Shown: positions 1-8,738, counted from the first letter of the stretch. The stretch is 64,000 nucleotides of DNA from Methylotenera_A sp036676175 (GCA_036676175.1 JAKFDL010000020.1:1-64000); one strand, 5' to 3'. Notes: generated by a model from the letters alone, not told the origin. Numbers and translations are program-made.

Positions 1-752
1 ATACAGCAAGCGCCTCGCGCGCACCAAAGGTGGGCACTGTTCTAAAGCTGGCAAATGCTTTCGAAGGCATCGTGCTGGGGCGTGATGATGATTTATTCCA
101 CGTTAAATTTTTAGGTGAAACCTGCGCACTTGATTTGCTTGAGCAATACGGCGCGCTACCCCTGCCACCCTACATTACCCATGCAGCCGAGGCAGAAGAT
201 GATATGCGCTACCAAACCGTATATGCTAAACATGCAGGTGCAGTGGCGGCCCCTACTGCGGGCTTACATTTTGATGGGAGCATGCTGACACGACTGAAAG
301 CGAAAGGTGTCAATATCGCTTATGTGACATTGCATGTGGGCGCTGGTACTTTTCAACCGGTGCGGGTTGATAATATTAAAGACCACAAAATGCATAGCGA
401 AATTTATGATATTTCCGCCGAAACGATTGAGTTAATTAACACCACAAAAAGAAATGGCGGCCGTATTGTTGCGATTGGCACCACCAGTTTACGCGCCCTA
501 GAAAGCGCAGCGCTAAATGGAGACATGCAGGCGGGACCAAACGAAACCAATATTTTCATTACGCCAGGTTTTCAATTTAAAATAGTAGATAAATTGCTGA
601 CTAACTTTCACTTGCCTAAAAGCACCTTACTCATGCTCGTATCAGCCTTCGCTGGCTATCAAAATATTAAAAATGCCTATCAGCATGCAGTTAATCAGCA
701 ATATCGTTTTTTTAGTTATGGTGATGCTATGCTTATCGATAAAGCAAACTAA
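1..752 (+). CDS. queA: S-adenosylmethionine:tRNA ribosyltransferase-isomerase QueA, 5' end outside window
   Basis: QueA transfers and isomerises the ribosyl part of SAM onto 7-aminomethyl-7-deazaguanine in tRNA, giving epoxyqueuosine at the wobble position. The open frame enters the window at its left edge (codons in phase from base 3) and runs to a TAA at 752, so about 250 C-terminal residues are present and the N-terminal part is missing. Family-typical stretches are visible: PPYITH, RYQTVYAK, GAVAAPTAGLHFD, VTLHVGAGTFQPV, and the C-terminal TNFHLPKSTLLMLVSAFAG and YGDAMLI. The GTG at 30 is an internal valine codon, not a start. The protein looks intact as far as it can be seen. Confidence 0.96.
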   Translation, partial: TASASRAPKVGTVLKLANAFEGIVLGRDDDLFHVKFLGETCALDLLEQYGALPLPPYITHAAEAEDDMRYQTVYAKHAGAVAAPTAGLHFDGSMLTRLKAKGVNIAYVTLHVGAGTFQPVRVDNIKDHKMHSEIYDISAETIELINTTKRNGGRIVAIGTTSLRALESAALNGDMQAGPNETNIFITPGFQFKIVDKLLTNFHLPKSTLLMLVSAFAGYQNIKNAYQHAVNQQYRFFSYGDAMLIDKAN

Positions 753-832
753 CATGATCATTTGAACTTGCAGCCGAACACAAACACTAAGCTGCGTTAA
801 CTTAAAATTAAAACTCAGAAACAATTTACTAC

Positions 833-1711
833 ATGAAACTACTTAAGCAATCAATCATGAGCGCACTCATTGTCAGCGCCATTCTTAGTGGGAATTTACA
901 AGCACAAGTGCTTCCTGAAGCAGCGTTGGGAATTAAGTTTGCCCTGGCCAAACAACCAACCACACGACCGATGACAGTAGCTTACATTCCTGTCTACAAA
1001 CGCTACTATATTGCTGATGGCGGTTTGGCGCCTATGGGGTCCGAGACGGAAGCACCAATCTCAAAATCCCTGATTCATGCATATGATGAGACAGGTAAAT
1101 ATGTGAACTCATGTAGGCCCGGCTACGACAACCGATCAATTTACTTCAACCCCAATACCAGCACTTTAGAGACCATCACTTATAACATTTCTAGCGATGT
1201 TGGCTTTTCTCCTAACACTGGTATTTATGCAATTCATTTAACAGAAACTGGTGATTTAAAAGATACCTCTGACGAGATTTCTCAATTCAACCCAGCGTTT
1301 GGCCACGCTGGTACCATGCCTACTTATGATGCGGAAAATAAGCGTTACTTTGCCAAACAGGGTCGTAGCAATAAAGTCTTTATTGTTGATCCAAAACAGC
1401 GCGAGAAAGTGGGAGAAATCACACTGGATCTAGCGAAAGCAGGGGCAGCACACGATGATGTAAGTGATTTATTTGTGGCCTACACTGGGGTAAAAGGTGA
1501 GGAACTGATTCTACTGGATATAGATCACAAAGCAGCTCTCGTATTTGATATTACAGGGAAGTTCGTGGCTAAAAGCGAGCTGCCTAAAACAATGAGATTG
1601 CGCTCACAAAACCATTTCAATGGCATTGGTTATGCAAATGATATGCTATTTGTGTACCACGATAGCGAAGGTGAATTTGGCACTTATTACGGATTTAAAA
1701 TATTAAAATAA
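833..1711 (+). CDS. Unknown exported protein, possibly beta-propeller-like
   Basis: I do not recognise this 292-residue protein. It opens with a positively charged start and a hydrophobic stretch ending in LQAQV, which fits a Sec signal peptide cleaved near residue 24, so it is probably periplasmic. The mature part has repeated short beta-strand-like segments (YIPVYKRYYIADGG, NKRYFAKQGRSNKVFIVD, ELILLDIDHKAALVFDITG) that suggest a propeller-type fold of the kind seen in NHL or TolB-like proteins, but no diagnostic motif is visible. No good ribosome binding site precedes the ATG. It stands alone between queA and a terminator. Function unassigned. Confidence 0.75.
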   Translation: MKLLKQSIMSALIVSAILSGNLQAQVLPEAALGIKFALAKQPTTRPMTVAYIPVYKRYYIADGGLAPMGSETEAPISKSLIHAYDETGKYVNSCRPGYDNRSIYFNPNTSTLETITYNISSDVGFSPNTGIYAIHLTETGDLKDTSDEISQFNPAFGHAGTMPTYDAENKRYFAKQGRSNKVFIVDPKQREKVGEITLDLAKAGAAHDDVSDLFVAYTGVKGEELILLDIDHKAALVFDITGKFVAKSELPKTMRLRSQNHFNGIGYANDMLFVYHDSEGEFGTYYGFKILK

Positions 1712-1740
1712 GCGTATTGTGAGAGCAGATTGGAATTAAA

Positions 1741-1780
1741 AAGCCGCATAACCGACAAGGTCGTATGCGGCTTTTGTTTT
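1741..1780. terminator. Bidirectional rho-independent terminator
   Basis: AAGCCGCATA (1741-1750) pairs with TATGCGGCTT (1764-1773), followed by a T-rich run and preceded by an A-rich run on the other side. It sits between two convergent genes (833-1711 plus, 1806-2309 minus) and could stop transcription from both sides. Confidence 0.85.
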
Positions 1781-1805
1781 TCTTGCGAAAAACTAATGAG
1801 CTTTA

Positions 1806-2309
1806 CTACTTGCCAAGCATGCCTGCAACTTTGCCAGAAATCATACCGAAAATTGCACCTAGTACAGTTGAGATTGCTACCAGCAACACTGGGTTAGTCA
1901 TGTCCATAGCCAATGTATTGCCTGCTGTACCTGCCGTAAGCGCCAAGCCTGCAGTCGCGGCATAGCCATACACATTAGCTGGCACCACTGAGAGTAAGCT
2001 TTGACCTGCTACAATCACTAAGAAGAACACAGTCACTGCAATGATTACGGGAGCTGCTAAAGCACCTAAGCCACCCAGCATACCGGAGCTGACCAGATAT
2101 AAAGCCACACCAGCAATTACCGCCCCATAAATCATACCTGCGATGGTTTTTTGTAAGGCTGCATTATCTGCCCCTGCAGCAAAGTAACAACCCCATGCAA
2201 TAAAACCGACCCATACTAACGCCACACTAGCCAGTGGACCCAATGCTAAAAATGCCCATACACCACCTAAGATTGCAATACTTAACGCCAATGCTGTTAA
2301 CTTCGACAT
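1806..2309 (-). CDS. DUF1097 family inner-membrane protein (YcdZ-like)
   Basis: A 167-residue, very hydrophobic protein with about five predicted membrane segments and many Gly/Ala residues, including FIAWGCYFAAGAD near residue 40 and a C-terminal GAIFGMISGKVAGML segment. This pattern and length fit DUF1097, the family of E. coli YcdZ, whose function is not known. The ATG is preceded by a clear AGGGAG ribosome binding site. It stands alone, with about 200 bases of unremarkable AT-rich sequence upstream. The family call is from pattern memory; the membrane location is well supported by the sequence. Confidence 0.75.
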   Translation of the reverse strand: MSKLTALALSIAILGGVWAFLALGPLASVALVWVGFIAWGCYFAAGADNAALQKTIAGMIYGAVIAGVALYLVSSGMLGGLGALAAPVIIAVTVFFLVIVAGQSLLSVVPANVYGYAATAGLALTAGTAGNTLAMDMTNPVLLVAISTVLGAIFGMISGKVAGMLGK

Positions 2310-2507
2310 ACTTTTTCTCCCTAAAAATTGGTAAAACTCTTGTAAAAATAATGTGTTGAGTAATTAATACCAGTATTTCAGCCAGCAATTTTAGGTTGGC
2401 AAAGCTTGCGATGAATCAGTGCACAACACCAACTTCAAATAGCTAAACTAAGCGCAGTCTAGCCCTAATTTGATGCAATTGACAAGTATTTTATGTAGGT
2501 GTGGTTT

Positions 2508-3167
2508 TTATTTGAAAGAGGCTTGGGCAGTGGATTGCAGAGTGGGCGCAACATAATCCCAATGTTTACGCCACGCATTAAGTACTAAATTGGGGTATTG
2601 TGGTTTGCCTAAGCTACCGTTATAACGGCCAAGTGCGCGGTATAAATCACCTCGTTCGATATCGATATAATGCCGCAATATGGTACAGCCGTAACGCAAG
2701 TTTAATTTTAAGTGAAATAAATTATGATCCTTAGCGCCGATGTTACGTACCCAAAACGGCATCACCTGCATATAACCGCGTGCGCCTACACTTGAAACAG
2801 CATATTTCTTAAAAGCACTTTCAACTTGTATAAGCCCCAGTACCATTTGCGGGTCTAGCCCGGCACGTGTGGCTTCATAATGCACCGACCTTAAAAATTC
2901 TTCACGATAGGCTTGGTTAGGTAACCGCTTTTTTAAGCGCTCTGACATTTCAGCGAGCCAGGCCTGACCTTCGGTGTCGCTCGCAAACATGAGTTTAGGC
3001 GCGCCTAAGTCACTGATGGATTTTTGCATGAGCGCTTTCACACTGTGCGATAACTGCTCTTCTTTTTGATTGCCTGCGTGGCATACCGATGCCGTAAAAA
3101 TAAAAACAACTAAAAAAGTGCTTTGGCAGATTTTTGTGCAGAATTTTTGTAAATTATGTTTAACCAT
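2508..3167 (-). CDS. Lytic transglycosylase, SLT domain, exported
   Basis: A peptidoglycan lytic transglycosylase that would cleave the MurNAc-GlcNAc bond with formation of 1,6-anhydroMurNAc in the periplasm. I start it at the ATG at 3167 (219 aa), which gives a signal peptide (hydrophobic run, then SVCHAGNQ). The open frame extends upstream to 3278, but only inside proS. The SLT catalytic Glu lies in GLIQVESAF, followed by the usual VGARGYMQVMPFW and, further on, LRYGCTILRHYI and ALGRYNGS. It overlaps the end of proS by 8 bases, so the two are probably co-transcribed and translationally coupled; this order is common in Betaproteobacteria. Confidence 0.9.
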   Translation of the reverse strand: MVKHNLQKFCTKICQSTFLVVFIFTASVCHAGNQKEEQLSHSVKALMQKSISDLGAPKLMFASDTEGQAWLAEMSERLKKRLPNQAYREEFLRSVHYEATRAGLDPQMVLGLIQVESAFKKYAVSSVGARGYMQVMPFWVRNIGAKDHNLFHLKLNLRYGCTILRHYIDIERGDLYRALGRYNGSLGKPQYPNLVLNAWRKHWDYVAPTLQSTAQASFK

Positions 3168-4884
3168 TAATCGCTGTTTGAATAAAATTAAATGCATCAG
3201 TAATAAGCAAATTTTGTGCCTCTGTTGCAGTTCTAGCCTTATGTTCCACCTTGCCTTCAGCCAAGCCACGCTCACCAATCACGATGCGATGTGGAATTCC
3301 CATCAAGTCACTTTCGGCAAACATCACGCCAGGGCGCTCCCCGCGGTCATCCAGCAAGACATCTAGTCCAGCTTTTTTACAGTCTTCATAAAGTTTATCA
3401 GCTGTATTTTTTACCAATTCACTTTTATCCATGCCAATCGGGCAAATTACCACTTCAAACGGCGCCATGCTTAGTGGAAAAATAATGCCCTTTTCGTCAC
3501 TTCCCTGCTCAATCGCGGCACCCACAATACGTGACACACCAATCCCATAGCAGCCCATTTCCATGACTTGGGTCTGACCAGTTTCATCGAGGTAGGTTGC
3601 ATTCATAGCTTGTGCATATTTACTACGTAGTTGGAAAATATGACCTACTTCGATACCACGGCATAGGCTTAATACACCCTTACCATCGGGGCTGGCATCG
3701 CCATCCACCACATTGCGGATATCTGCCACTAACGCTGGCTCCGCCAAATCACGGCCAAAGTTCACGCCGGCCAGGTGGTATTTAGGTTTGTTAGCACCGC
3801 AAACAAAATCGCTCATCAATGCAACAGTTTTGTCGGCAATCACTGTAACGTTTGAACTCACTTGCACCGGCCCAATAAAGCCTGGTGGGCAATTTAAAGC
3901 GGCGCGAATTTCTTCTTCAGTTGCAAAACGGAAGTCCGCAAAGCCTTCCAACTTGCCTAATTTAACTTCATTCAAATTATGGTCACCGCGCAACAAGGCG
4001 AGGTAAAAAAAATCGCTTCCGCCCTGTTTAACAATCAAGGCAATCGCCTTAACGGTTTTTTCGATGCCAATATTAAGTAGCTTAGCCACATCTTCACAGG
4101 TAGTTTGTTTCGGCGTTTCGACCTCATGCATGGCATCGCCAGCAGCCGCTCTGCTATTGGCTTGCGGCAATGCTTCTGCCAGTTCCACATTGGCGGCGTA
4201 ACCCGAATCCTCACAATAGGCTAATGCATCTTCACCACTGTCAGCCAGCACATGAAACTCTTGTGAGCCATCGCCACCAATCGCACCCGAATCCGCTTTT
4301 ACTGCGCGGAATTTTAGCCCCAATCGGGTAAAGATTTGGCTATAAGTTTGGTGCATTTGTAGGTAAGTTTTTTCTAGACTTTCAAAACTGGTGTGAAAAG
4401 AATAGGCATCCTTCATTAAGAATTCGCGCGCGCGCATCACACCAAAACGTGGACGAATCTCATCGCGGAATTTGGTTTGAATCTGGTAAAAATTAAGCGG
4501 TAATTGCTTGTAGCTATTAATCTCGCGGCGCACAATGTCGGTAATCACCTCTTCATGCGTAGGCCCAAAACAAAAATCGCGATCATGACGGTCTTTAATC
4601 TTCAGCATTTGTGGACCAAACACAGCCCAGCGGCCAGTTTCATCCCACAACTCTTTGGGCTGCACGGCAGGCATCAGCAACTCTAACGCCCCCGCTTTAT
4701 CCATCTCATCGCGTACGATATTCTCCACTTTGCGTAGCACACGCAACCCCAGTGGCATCCAAGTGTACAAGCCAGAACCCAAGCGCTTGATGAGTCCAGC
4801 ACGGATCATCAACTTATGTGAAATCAGCTCAGCATCTGTTGGAGCTTCTTTTTGGGTGGCAATAAAAAATTGAGAGGCGCGCAT
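3160..4884 (-). CDS. proS: Prolyl-tRNA synthetase
   Basis: ProS charges tRNA-Pro with proline. The 574-residue length and order fit the bacterial type: class II catalytic core with motif 2 region (MRAREFLMKDAYSFH), an inserted editing domain at about residues 220-410 that deacylates Ala-tRNA-Pro, motif 3 (GCYGIGVSRIVGAAIEQ) and a C-terminal anticodon-binding domain (VVICPIG to the end). The N-terminus MRASQFFIATQKEAP is standard for the family. The stop overlaps the start of the lytic transglycosylase gene downstream. No unusual feature seen. Confidence 0.98.
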   Translation of the reverse strand: MRASQFFIATQKEAPTDAELISHKLMIRAGLIKRLGSGLYTWMPLGLRVLRKVENIVRDEMDKAGALELLMPAVQPKELWDETGRWAVFGPQMLKIKDRHDRDFCFGPTHEEVITDIVRREINSYKQLPLNFYQIQTKFRDEIRPRFGVMRAREFLMKDAYSFHTSFESLEKTYLQMHQTYSQIFTRLGLKFRAVKADSGAIGGDGSQEFHVLADSGEDALAYCEDSGYAANVELAEALPQANSRAAAGDAMHEVETPKQTTCEDVAKLLNIGIEKTVKAIALIVKQGGSDFFYLALLRGDHNLNEVKLGKLEGFADFRFATEEEIRAALNCPPGFIGPVQVSSNVTVIADKTVALMSDFVCGANKPKYHLAGVNFGRDLAEPALVADIRNVVDGDASPDGKGVLSLCRGIEVGHIFQLRSKYAQAMNATYLDETGQTQVMEMGCYGIGVSRIVGAAIEQGSDEKGIIFPLSMAPFEVVICPIGMDKSELVKNTADKLYEDCKKAGLDVLLDDRGERPGVMFAESDLMGIPHRIVIGERGLAEGKVEHKARTATEAQNLLITDAFNFIQTAING

Positions 4885-4945
4885 GTTGAGTACTACAGAA
4901 TAAAAGAACGGATTTTATCTTGAAACAGGCTTGAAGTCAGTAACG

Positions 4946-5587
4946 CTATTTTAATTGCGCACTTCTGGGCTTATTAATTGGGCTGTCATCTGGCTGAAAA
5001 TTAGCTTTCCATTGTTTAAAAGTGACGATGGTCGCTGCATGCCCATTGTCGTAAAACCAACTGTCTACTGCATACCGCTCACCCGTTTTAATTTCGCGTA
5101 TCACCGCGGTGGTATGTGGCCAACCCGTAAAAAAGAAATTACGCGTACGCATGTCTTCTATCTCATGCAGCGGCATCAAACCCTTTTGTTTGAGCAGGCG
5201 CATATAGGTGGTGCTGTTAATCGCCTCATCATTGCAATCCTGTTGACCGCTTAACTTTCCTTCAAAAAACGTACCCGCTAAATCTGCAGTAGTGCCAATT
5301 TTTTTGCCGACCAAGTCTTCTAGAACGCCTATGGCTTGCGCGATTTTTTGACGCTCAAGCTCTGCGTTTTTAGCCGGTGCATTAAAAATACGGGTAACGG
5401 CATTCCATTCTAGTTCAGTTAGCGATATTTTTGAAACCACCACACAGCCACCGCCCTGGCAGACTTCAAAAGCGTTTAGTTGTGGCGACTGACGAAAAAT
5501 GCGTGAGATATCACTTAACTCAGCATGGGCAAACGTTGGATTAAAAACCATGCTAAAAATAAAAACTAAAAGGGCTGGTAGGCGCAT
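4946..5587 (-). CDS. Unknown exported protein, possibly transglutaminase-like
   Basis: A 213-residue protein with a clear signal peptide (hydrophobic stretch ending FAHAEL, cleavage near residue 22). I do not recognise a named family. A possible Cys-His-Asp arrangement of the transglutaminase/papain-like type can be read: C118 in GQQDCNDEA, H158 in GWPHTTAVI, and D175 in RYAVDSWFYDNG. In bacterial transglutaminase-like cysteine peptidases such a triad occurs in this order. Two further cysteines (EVCQGGGCVV) could form a disulfide. It lies 61 bases downstream of proS on the same strand side, separated from the TPM gene cluster. Enzyme assignment is inference only. Confidence 0.6.
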   Translation of the reverse strand: MRLPALLVFIFSMVFNPTFAHAELSDISRIFRQSPQLNAFEVCQGGGCVVVSKISLTELEWNAVTRIFNAPAKNAELERQKIAQAIGVLEDLVGKKIGTTADLAGTFFEGKLSGQQDCNDEAINSTTYMRLLKQKGLMPLHEIEDMRTRNFFFTGWPHTTAVIREIKTGERYAVDSWFYDNGHAATIVTFKQWKANFQPDDSPINKPRSAQLK

Positions 5588-5607
5588 TCTTTAACTGTTT
5601 TAACTGC

Positions 5608-6117
5608 TTACATAATCAGGGGTTTATTAGACACTTCATTTTTACTGGCACCTGTTTGCGGATAATATTTTTCCAGCGCCGCACTAATGTATGCGACGCC
5701 TTGCAATACACCCTCCTCAAATTGGCCTTTTCTAAATAACTTTTCCATCTCGCGGCAAATATCTTCCCAGCCCTCATGGCCCACCTGTCTGTCGATGCCA
5801 CGATCGGCCACAATCTCTACATCGCGATCAGCCAATAGCAAGTAAATCAGCACGCCGTTGTTATGTTCAGTATCCCAAACATTCAGTCGTCCAAATAATT
5901 CAATGGCGCGTTTTTTGGGCGTTTTTTTACACAAAATCTCATAGGGATGTAAGCCGGCTTCTACTACAAAGCGGATTTCACCCGCGTGCATTTTCTCACT
6001 GGTTGCAATGGCTTTTTCAATGGCGCGCAGTGCTTCTGTCGAAAAATGACGCTGTACTTGCCATGGATGACTGAACATGTGCTTAATAAAGCGAATGATA
6101 GGATGTGTTCTTTTCAT
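5608..6117 (-). CDS. TPM-domain protein, cytoplasmic or peripheral
   Basis: A 169-residue protein with the TPM fold (TLP18.3/Psb32/MOLO-1 family): an early SEKMHAGEIRFVVEAG segment, LNVWDTEHNNGVLIYLLLADRDVEIVADRGI, and a C-terminal helix ending in ALEKYYP. It has no signal peptide. I choose the ATG at 6117, which has GGAG eight bases upstream, over a TTG two codons earlier. It is the last of three genes (lemA, exported TPM protein, this one), 15 bases after the previous stop. LemA/TPM pairs are common in bacteria and are thought to act at the envelope, but no biochemical role is firmly known. Confidence 0.88.
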   Translation of the reverse strand: MKRTHPIIRFIKHMFSHPWQVQRHFSTEALRAIEKAIATSEKMHAGEIRFVVEAGLHPYEILCKKTPKKRAIELFGRLNVWDTEHNNGVLIYLLLADRDVEIVADRGIDRQVGHEGWEDICREMEKLFRKGQFEEGVLQGVAYISAALEKYYPQTGASKNEVSNKPLIM

Positions 6118-6132
6118 TGCCAATCTCCGCTA

Positions 6133-6993
6133 TTACCAATCACCACTAGCCCCACCGCCGCCAAAATCACCGCCACCTCCACCCCAACTGCTGGAACTGC
6201 CACCGCCCGACCATCCGCCGCCCATCGGCACGCCGCCACTGTAACCATTCATGCCGCGTCCGCCTAGCATCATGGTGATAAAGAATGCTATTAAGCCCAA
6301 TATCGCCGCACCACCTAGGGCCACACCTAGCAGCCAAATTACCGTGCCAATTAGTCCGCCGTTTAGTGCACTGCCAAAAAAAGTACCGAACTTACTACGT
6401 AAAAACAAACCTGTCACCAAGCCACCAAACATCAATATAGGCAGCATATCCATGATGCCCATGCCACTAGATTCTGCTCTGCTTGGCGCCGGCAAAGGCT
6501 CACCTTCCACCAAGCCAATTAAACTATTCAGGCCAGCATCCAAGCCGCCGTAAAAATCACCCTGTTTAAATTTTGGGCTGATAATGTCACTAATAATGCG
6601 TTTGGCGTATAAATCCGGTATGGCACCTTCCAGGCCATAGCCTACCTCAATGCGCATTTTACGGTCGTCTTTTGCGATAAGTAACAACAGGCCATCATCT
6701 ACTTTTTCACGGCCAATCTTCCACTTTTCAACAACCCTGATTGAATATTGCGCAATGTCTTCTGGCTGTGTGGTCGGCACAATCAGCAGTGCGATTTGGC
6801 TGCCTTTTTTTTCTTCGAACGCAGCCAATTTTTGCTCTAACTGCGCTTGCTCGGTGGCAGATAAGGTTTGAGTTAAATCGGTAACGCGGCTAGAAAGCTC
6901 GGGGATAGCGGCAAGTTCTGCATGCACAAAGCACGATGCCATTAACAGCATCGTGCAAAGCGCAAATAAACTAGCTTTGAGTTTTGAAAACAC
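6133..6993 (-). CDS. Exported TPM-domain protein with Gly/Ser-rich tail (YgcG-like)
   Basis: A 286-residue membrane-anchored protein. A signal peptide (to FVHAEL) precedes a TPM domain (residues about 30-165: VTDLTQTLSATEQAQLEQKL, GSQIALLIVPTT, VEKWKIGREKVDDGLLLLIAKDDRKMRIEVGYGLEG), then two hydrophobic segments at about 180-245, then a tail made almost wholly of Gly, Ser and Trp. The frame is closed by a stop two codons before the GTG at 6993, so that GTG is the only start that keeps the signal peptide, although no ribosome binding site is evident. Middle gene of the lemA-TPM-TPM set. Confidence 0.9.
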   Translation of the reverse strand: MFSKLKASLFALCTMLLMASCFVHAELAAIPELSSRVTDLTQTLSATEQAQLEQKLAAFEEKKGSQIALLIVPTTQPEDIAQYSIRVVEKWKIGREKVDDGLLLLIAKDDRKMRIEVGYGLEGAIPDLYAKRIISDIISPKFKQGDFYGGLDAGLNSLIGLVEGEPLPAPSRAESSGMGIMDMLPILMFGGLVTGLFLRSKFGTFFGSALNGGLIGTVIWLLGVALGGAAILGLIAFFITMMLGGRGMNGYSGGVPMGGGWSGGGSSSSWGGGGGDFGGGGASGDW

Positions 6994-7024
6994 GAGTTAA
7001 GCCGTGAGCTAAACTATGTCTAGC

Positions 7025-7624
7025 TTATTTTTTATCACCAAACTCTACTTTTGGTGCGCTAGAAATGGCTTTTTCATTTTCTACGGTGAAAGTTGGTTTT
7101 GGTTTGTAGCCAAACATCATCGCCGTTAAATTATTGGGGAAGCTGCGTACTGCAACATTGTACTCTTTAATGGTTTCGATATAACGATTGCGCGCCACTG
7201 TGACACGATTTTCGGTACCTTCTAACTGCGCTTGCAAATCCCTAAATCCTTGGTCAGCCTTCAAATTAGGATAATTTTCTGCCACCGCCAATAAGCGTGA
7301 TAGCGCACTAGTTAACTGGCCTTGCGCTGCTTGAAATTTCGCAAACGCTTCCGGGTCGTTCAATAATTCTGGCGTTACTTGCATGCTACCTACTTTGCTT
7401 CGCGCGTTAGCCACATCGGTGAGCACTTCTTGCTCGTGCGCTGCATAACCTTTTACTGTTTCGACCAAATTAGGCACCAAGTCGGCACGACGCTGGTATT
7501 GATTTAACACTTCAGACCAACTGGCTTTTGCTTCCTCATCCAGGCTTTGAAAAGTGTTGTAACCACAACCAGTCAACGCAAATGCCAAGCTAGCAACCGC
7601 GAATAATTTCATCCAAGTTTTCAT
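7025..7624 (-). CDS. lemA: LemA family lipoprotein
   Basis: A 199-residue LemA protein. The N-terminus has a lipobox (FALTGC) so Cys20 is probably lipid-modified and the protein membrane-anchored. The rest is the long helical LemA domain: SWSEVLNQYQRRADLVPNLVETVKGYA, then VANARSKV, YPNLKADQGFRDLQAQLEGTE, RNRYIETIKEYN and the C-terminal FPNNLTAMMFGYKPKPTF. First gene of a three-gene minus-strand unit with two TPM-domain proteins. The association is widespread; the function is not known beyond a link to the cell envelope. Confidence 0.93.
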   Translation of the reverse strand: MKTWMKLFAVASLAFALTGCGYNTFQSLDEEAKASWSEVLNQYQRRADLVPNLVETVKGYAAHEQEVLTDVANARSKVGSMQVTPELLNDPEAFAKFQAAQGQLTSALSRLLAVAENYPNLKADQGFRDLQAQLEGTENRVTVARNRYIETIKEYNVAVRSFPNNLTAMMFGYKPKPTFTVENEKAISSAPKVEFGDKK

Positions 7625-7669
7625 ATTACATTCCTTAATTTAGACATATTATGCATAAGTATATGGGGA

Positions 7670-8248
7670 TTAATCTTGCACATGCAAGCCTTGTAAATAG
7701 CTGCGCGCCAAACATAAATCCTGCCAGACTTTCGCCTTATCAAGCGGATGGTTGAGGAGATGCGCAAGGTCAAGAGTAACTAGCAATTGCGTGTGACCAA
7801 TGGCATGCAACTTGCCACGCAAATTTTCCAGTGGCTTCTGCGTTTTCAACAATGTTTGCGATACCGACTCACCCAACGCGACTATCACTTTCGCTTGTAT
7901 ATCTACAATATTTTCAACCTGCAATTTACTAGTTTTTTCGATGCTTAGAGCATGCAAAATGTTGTTGAACAATATGCCCTGAGAGGCAATATCCATGTGG
8001 TCTGCAGGCAGGTTAGTTTCACATATAAATGCCCAATGCTTATCTTGCGAAATGGTGATTTCATATAAGGTTGCTGTTGCGCCGCTGCTAAGCTCTTCGA
8101 AGGCAGGCTCTTTAGAGGATACGATTGCAACTTGTACAGCTTCCATTTTTTCAACCGCAACCGGTTGCGTTAATGCCGCCTTAATTGGCACACGGGGCTT
8201 CCACACTGGCAATAGCTCCAGTTCTCGCAGCACATCATCCCTATTCAT
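7670..8248 (-). CDS. Degenerate uracil-DNA-glycosylase-fold protein, possibly HolD-like
   Basis: A 192-residue protein placed directly after rimI. The N-terminal MNRDDVLRELELLPVWKPR and the C-terminal pattern VIVALGESVSQTLL, LENLRGKLHAIG, LLNHPLDKAKVWQDLCLARSYL match the layout of betaproteobacterial family-4 UDGs. However, the catalytic loop normally reading HPxxLLR is replaced by LDLAHLLN, the N-terminal active-site motif GExPGxxEDxxG is absent, and the four iron-sulfur cysteines are not present. E. coli has holD (psi subunit of Pol III), which has a related fold, next to rimI, so a clamp-loader role is possible. Start: ATG at 8248, 13 bases after rimI; an upstream TTG at 8272 is less likely. 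Confidence 0.7.
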   Translation of the reverse strand: MNRDDVLRELELLPVWKPRVPIKAALTQPVAVEKMEAVQVAIVSSKEPAFEELSSGATATLYEITISQDKHWAFICETNLPADHMDIASQGILFNNILHALSIEKTSKLQVENIVDIQAKVIVALGESVSQTLLKTQKPLENLRGKLHAIGHTQLLVTLDLAHLLNHPLDKAKVWQDLCLARSYLQGLHVQD

Positions 8249-8261
8249 CAAAGCACTGTTC

Positions 8262-8738
8262 TCATAATGCAAGCCCCATTAATACAGCATCTTCGCGCCC
8301 TGTTTTAGAAATTTTTGGGTCAGCCGGATAGTAACCACGCCGCACCGCCATCTCGCAGAAGCCCATATTTTCGTATAATGCAATGGCGGAAATGTTGCTG
8401 GGACGCACTTCTAAAAACATATGGGCGGCTTTGTGGGTTTTAGAAATGGTTAACATATGCTCAAGTAAATAACGTCCTAGTCCTTGTTTTTGATAAGCTT
8501 TGGCAATACTCAAGTTGAGTAAATGCGTTTCATCCATCACCATCATCATTAAGGCATAACCTACCATTTCGCCTTTATCTTCTAGCACCCAAGCACTGTA
8601 GCCGCTATTCAGTGAATCGCTAAAATTGCCGCGCGTCCACGGATGGCTGTAAATAGTCGGCTCGATTTGCATAATTGCATCCAAATCCTCCAACTGCATC
8701 GGCCTTAAGCTAAGATGATGTTTTAGCTGTGCACTCAT
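8262..8738 (-). CDS. rimI: Ribosomal protein S18-alanine N-acetyltransferase RimI
   Basis: A 158-residue GNAT acetyltransferase that acetylates the N-terminal alanine of ribosomal protein S18. The acetyl-CoA loop is seen in KAYQKQGLGRYLLEHML, followed by HMFLEVRPSNISAIALYENMGF and RRGYYPA, which are typical of RimI. The start overlaps the stop of tsaB by four bases (ATGA), showing tight coupling. The tsaB-rimI pair is conserved across many bacteria, which supports this name over a general GNAT. Confidence 0.95.
   Translation of the reverse strand: MSAQLKHHLSLRPMQLEDLDAIMQIEPTIYSHPWTRGNFSDSLNSGYSAWVLEDKGEMVGYALMMMVMDETHLLNLSIAKAYQKQGLGRYLLEHMLTISKTHKAAHMFLEVRPSNISAIALYENMGFCEMAVRRGYYPADPKISKTGREDAVLMGLAL

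Noticed and set aside
1765..1965. 66-residue plus-strand ORF beginning inside the terminator
   Set aside because: It is antisense to the DUF1097 gene, which has a clear RBS and membrane-protein composition.
3168..3278. N-terminal extension of the lytic transglycosylase to 3278
   Set aside because: The extra residues lie inside proS and would bury the signal peptide.
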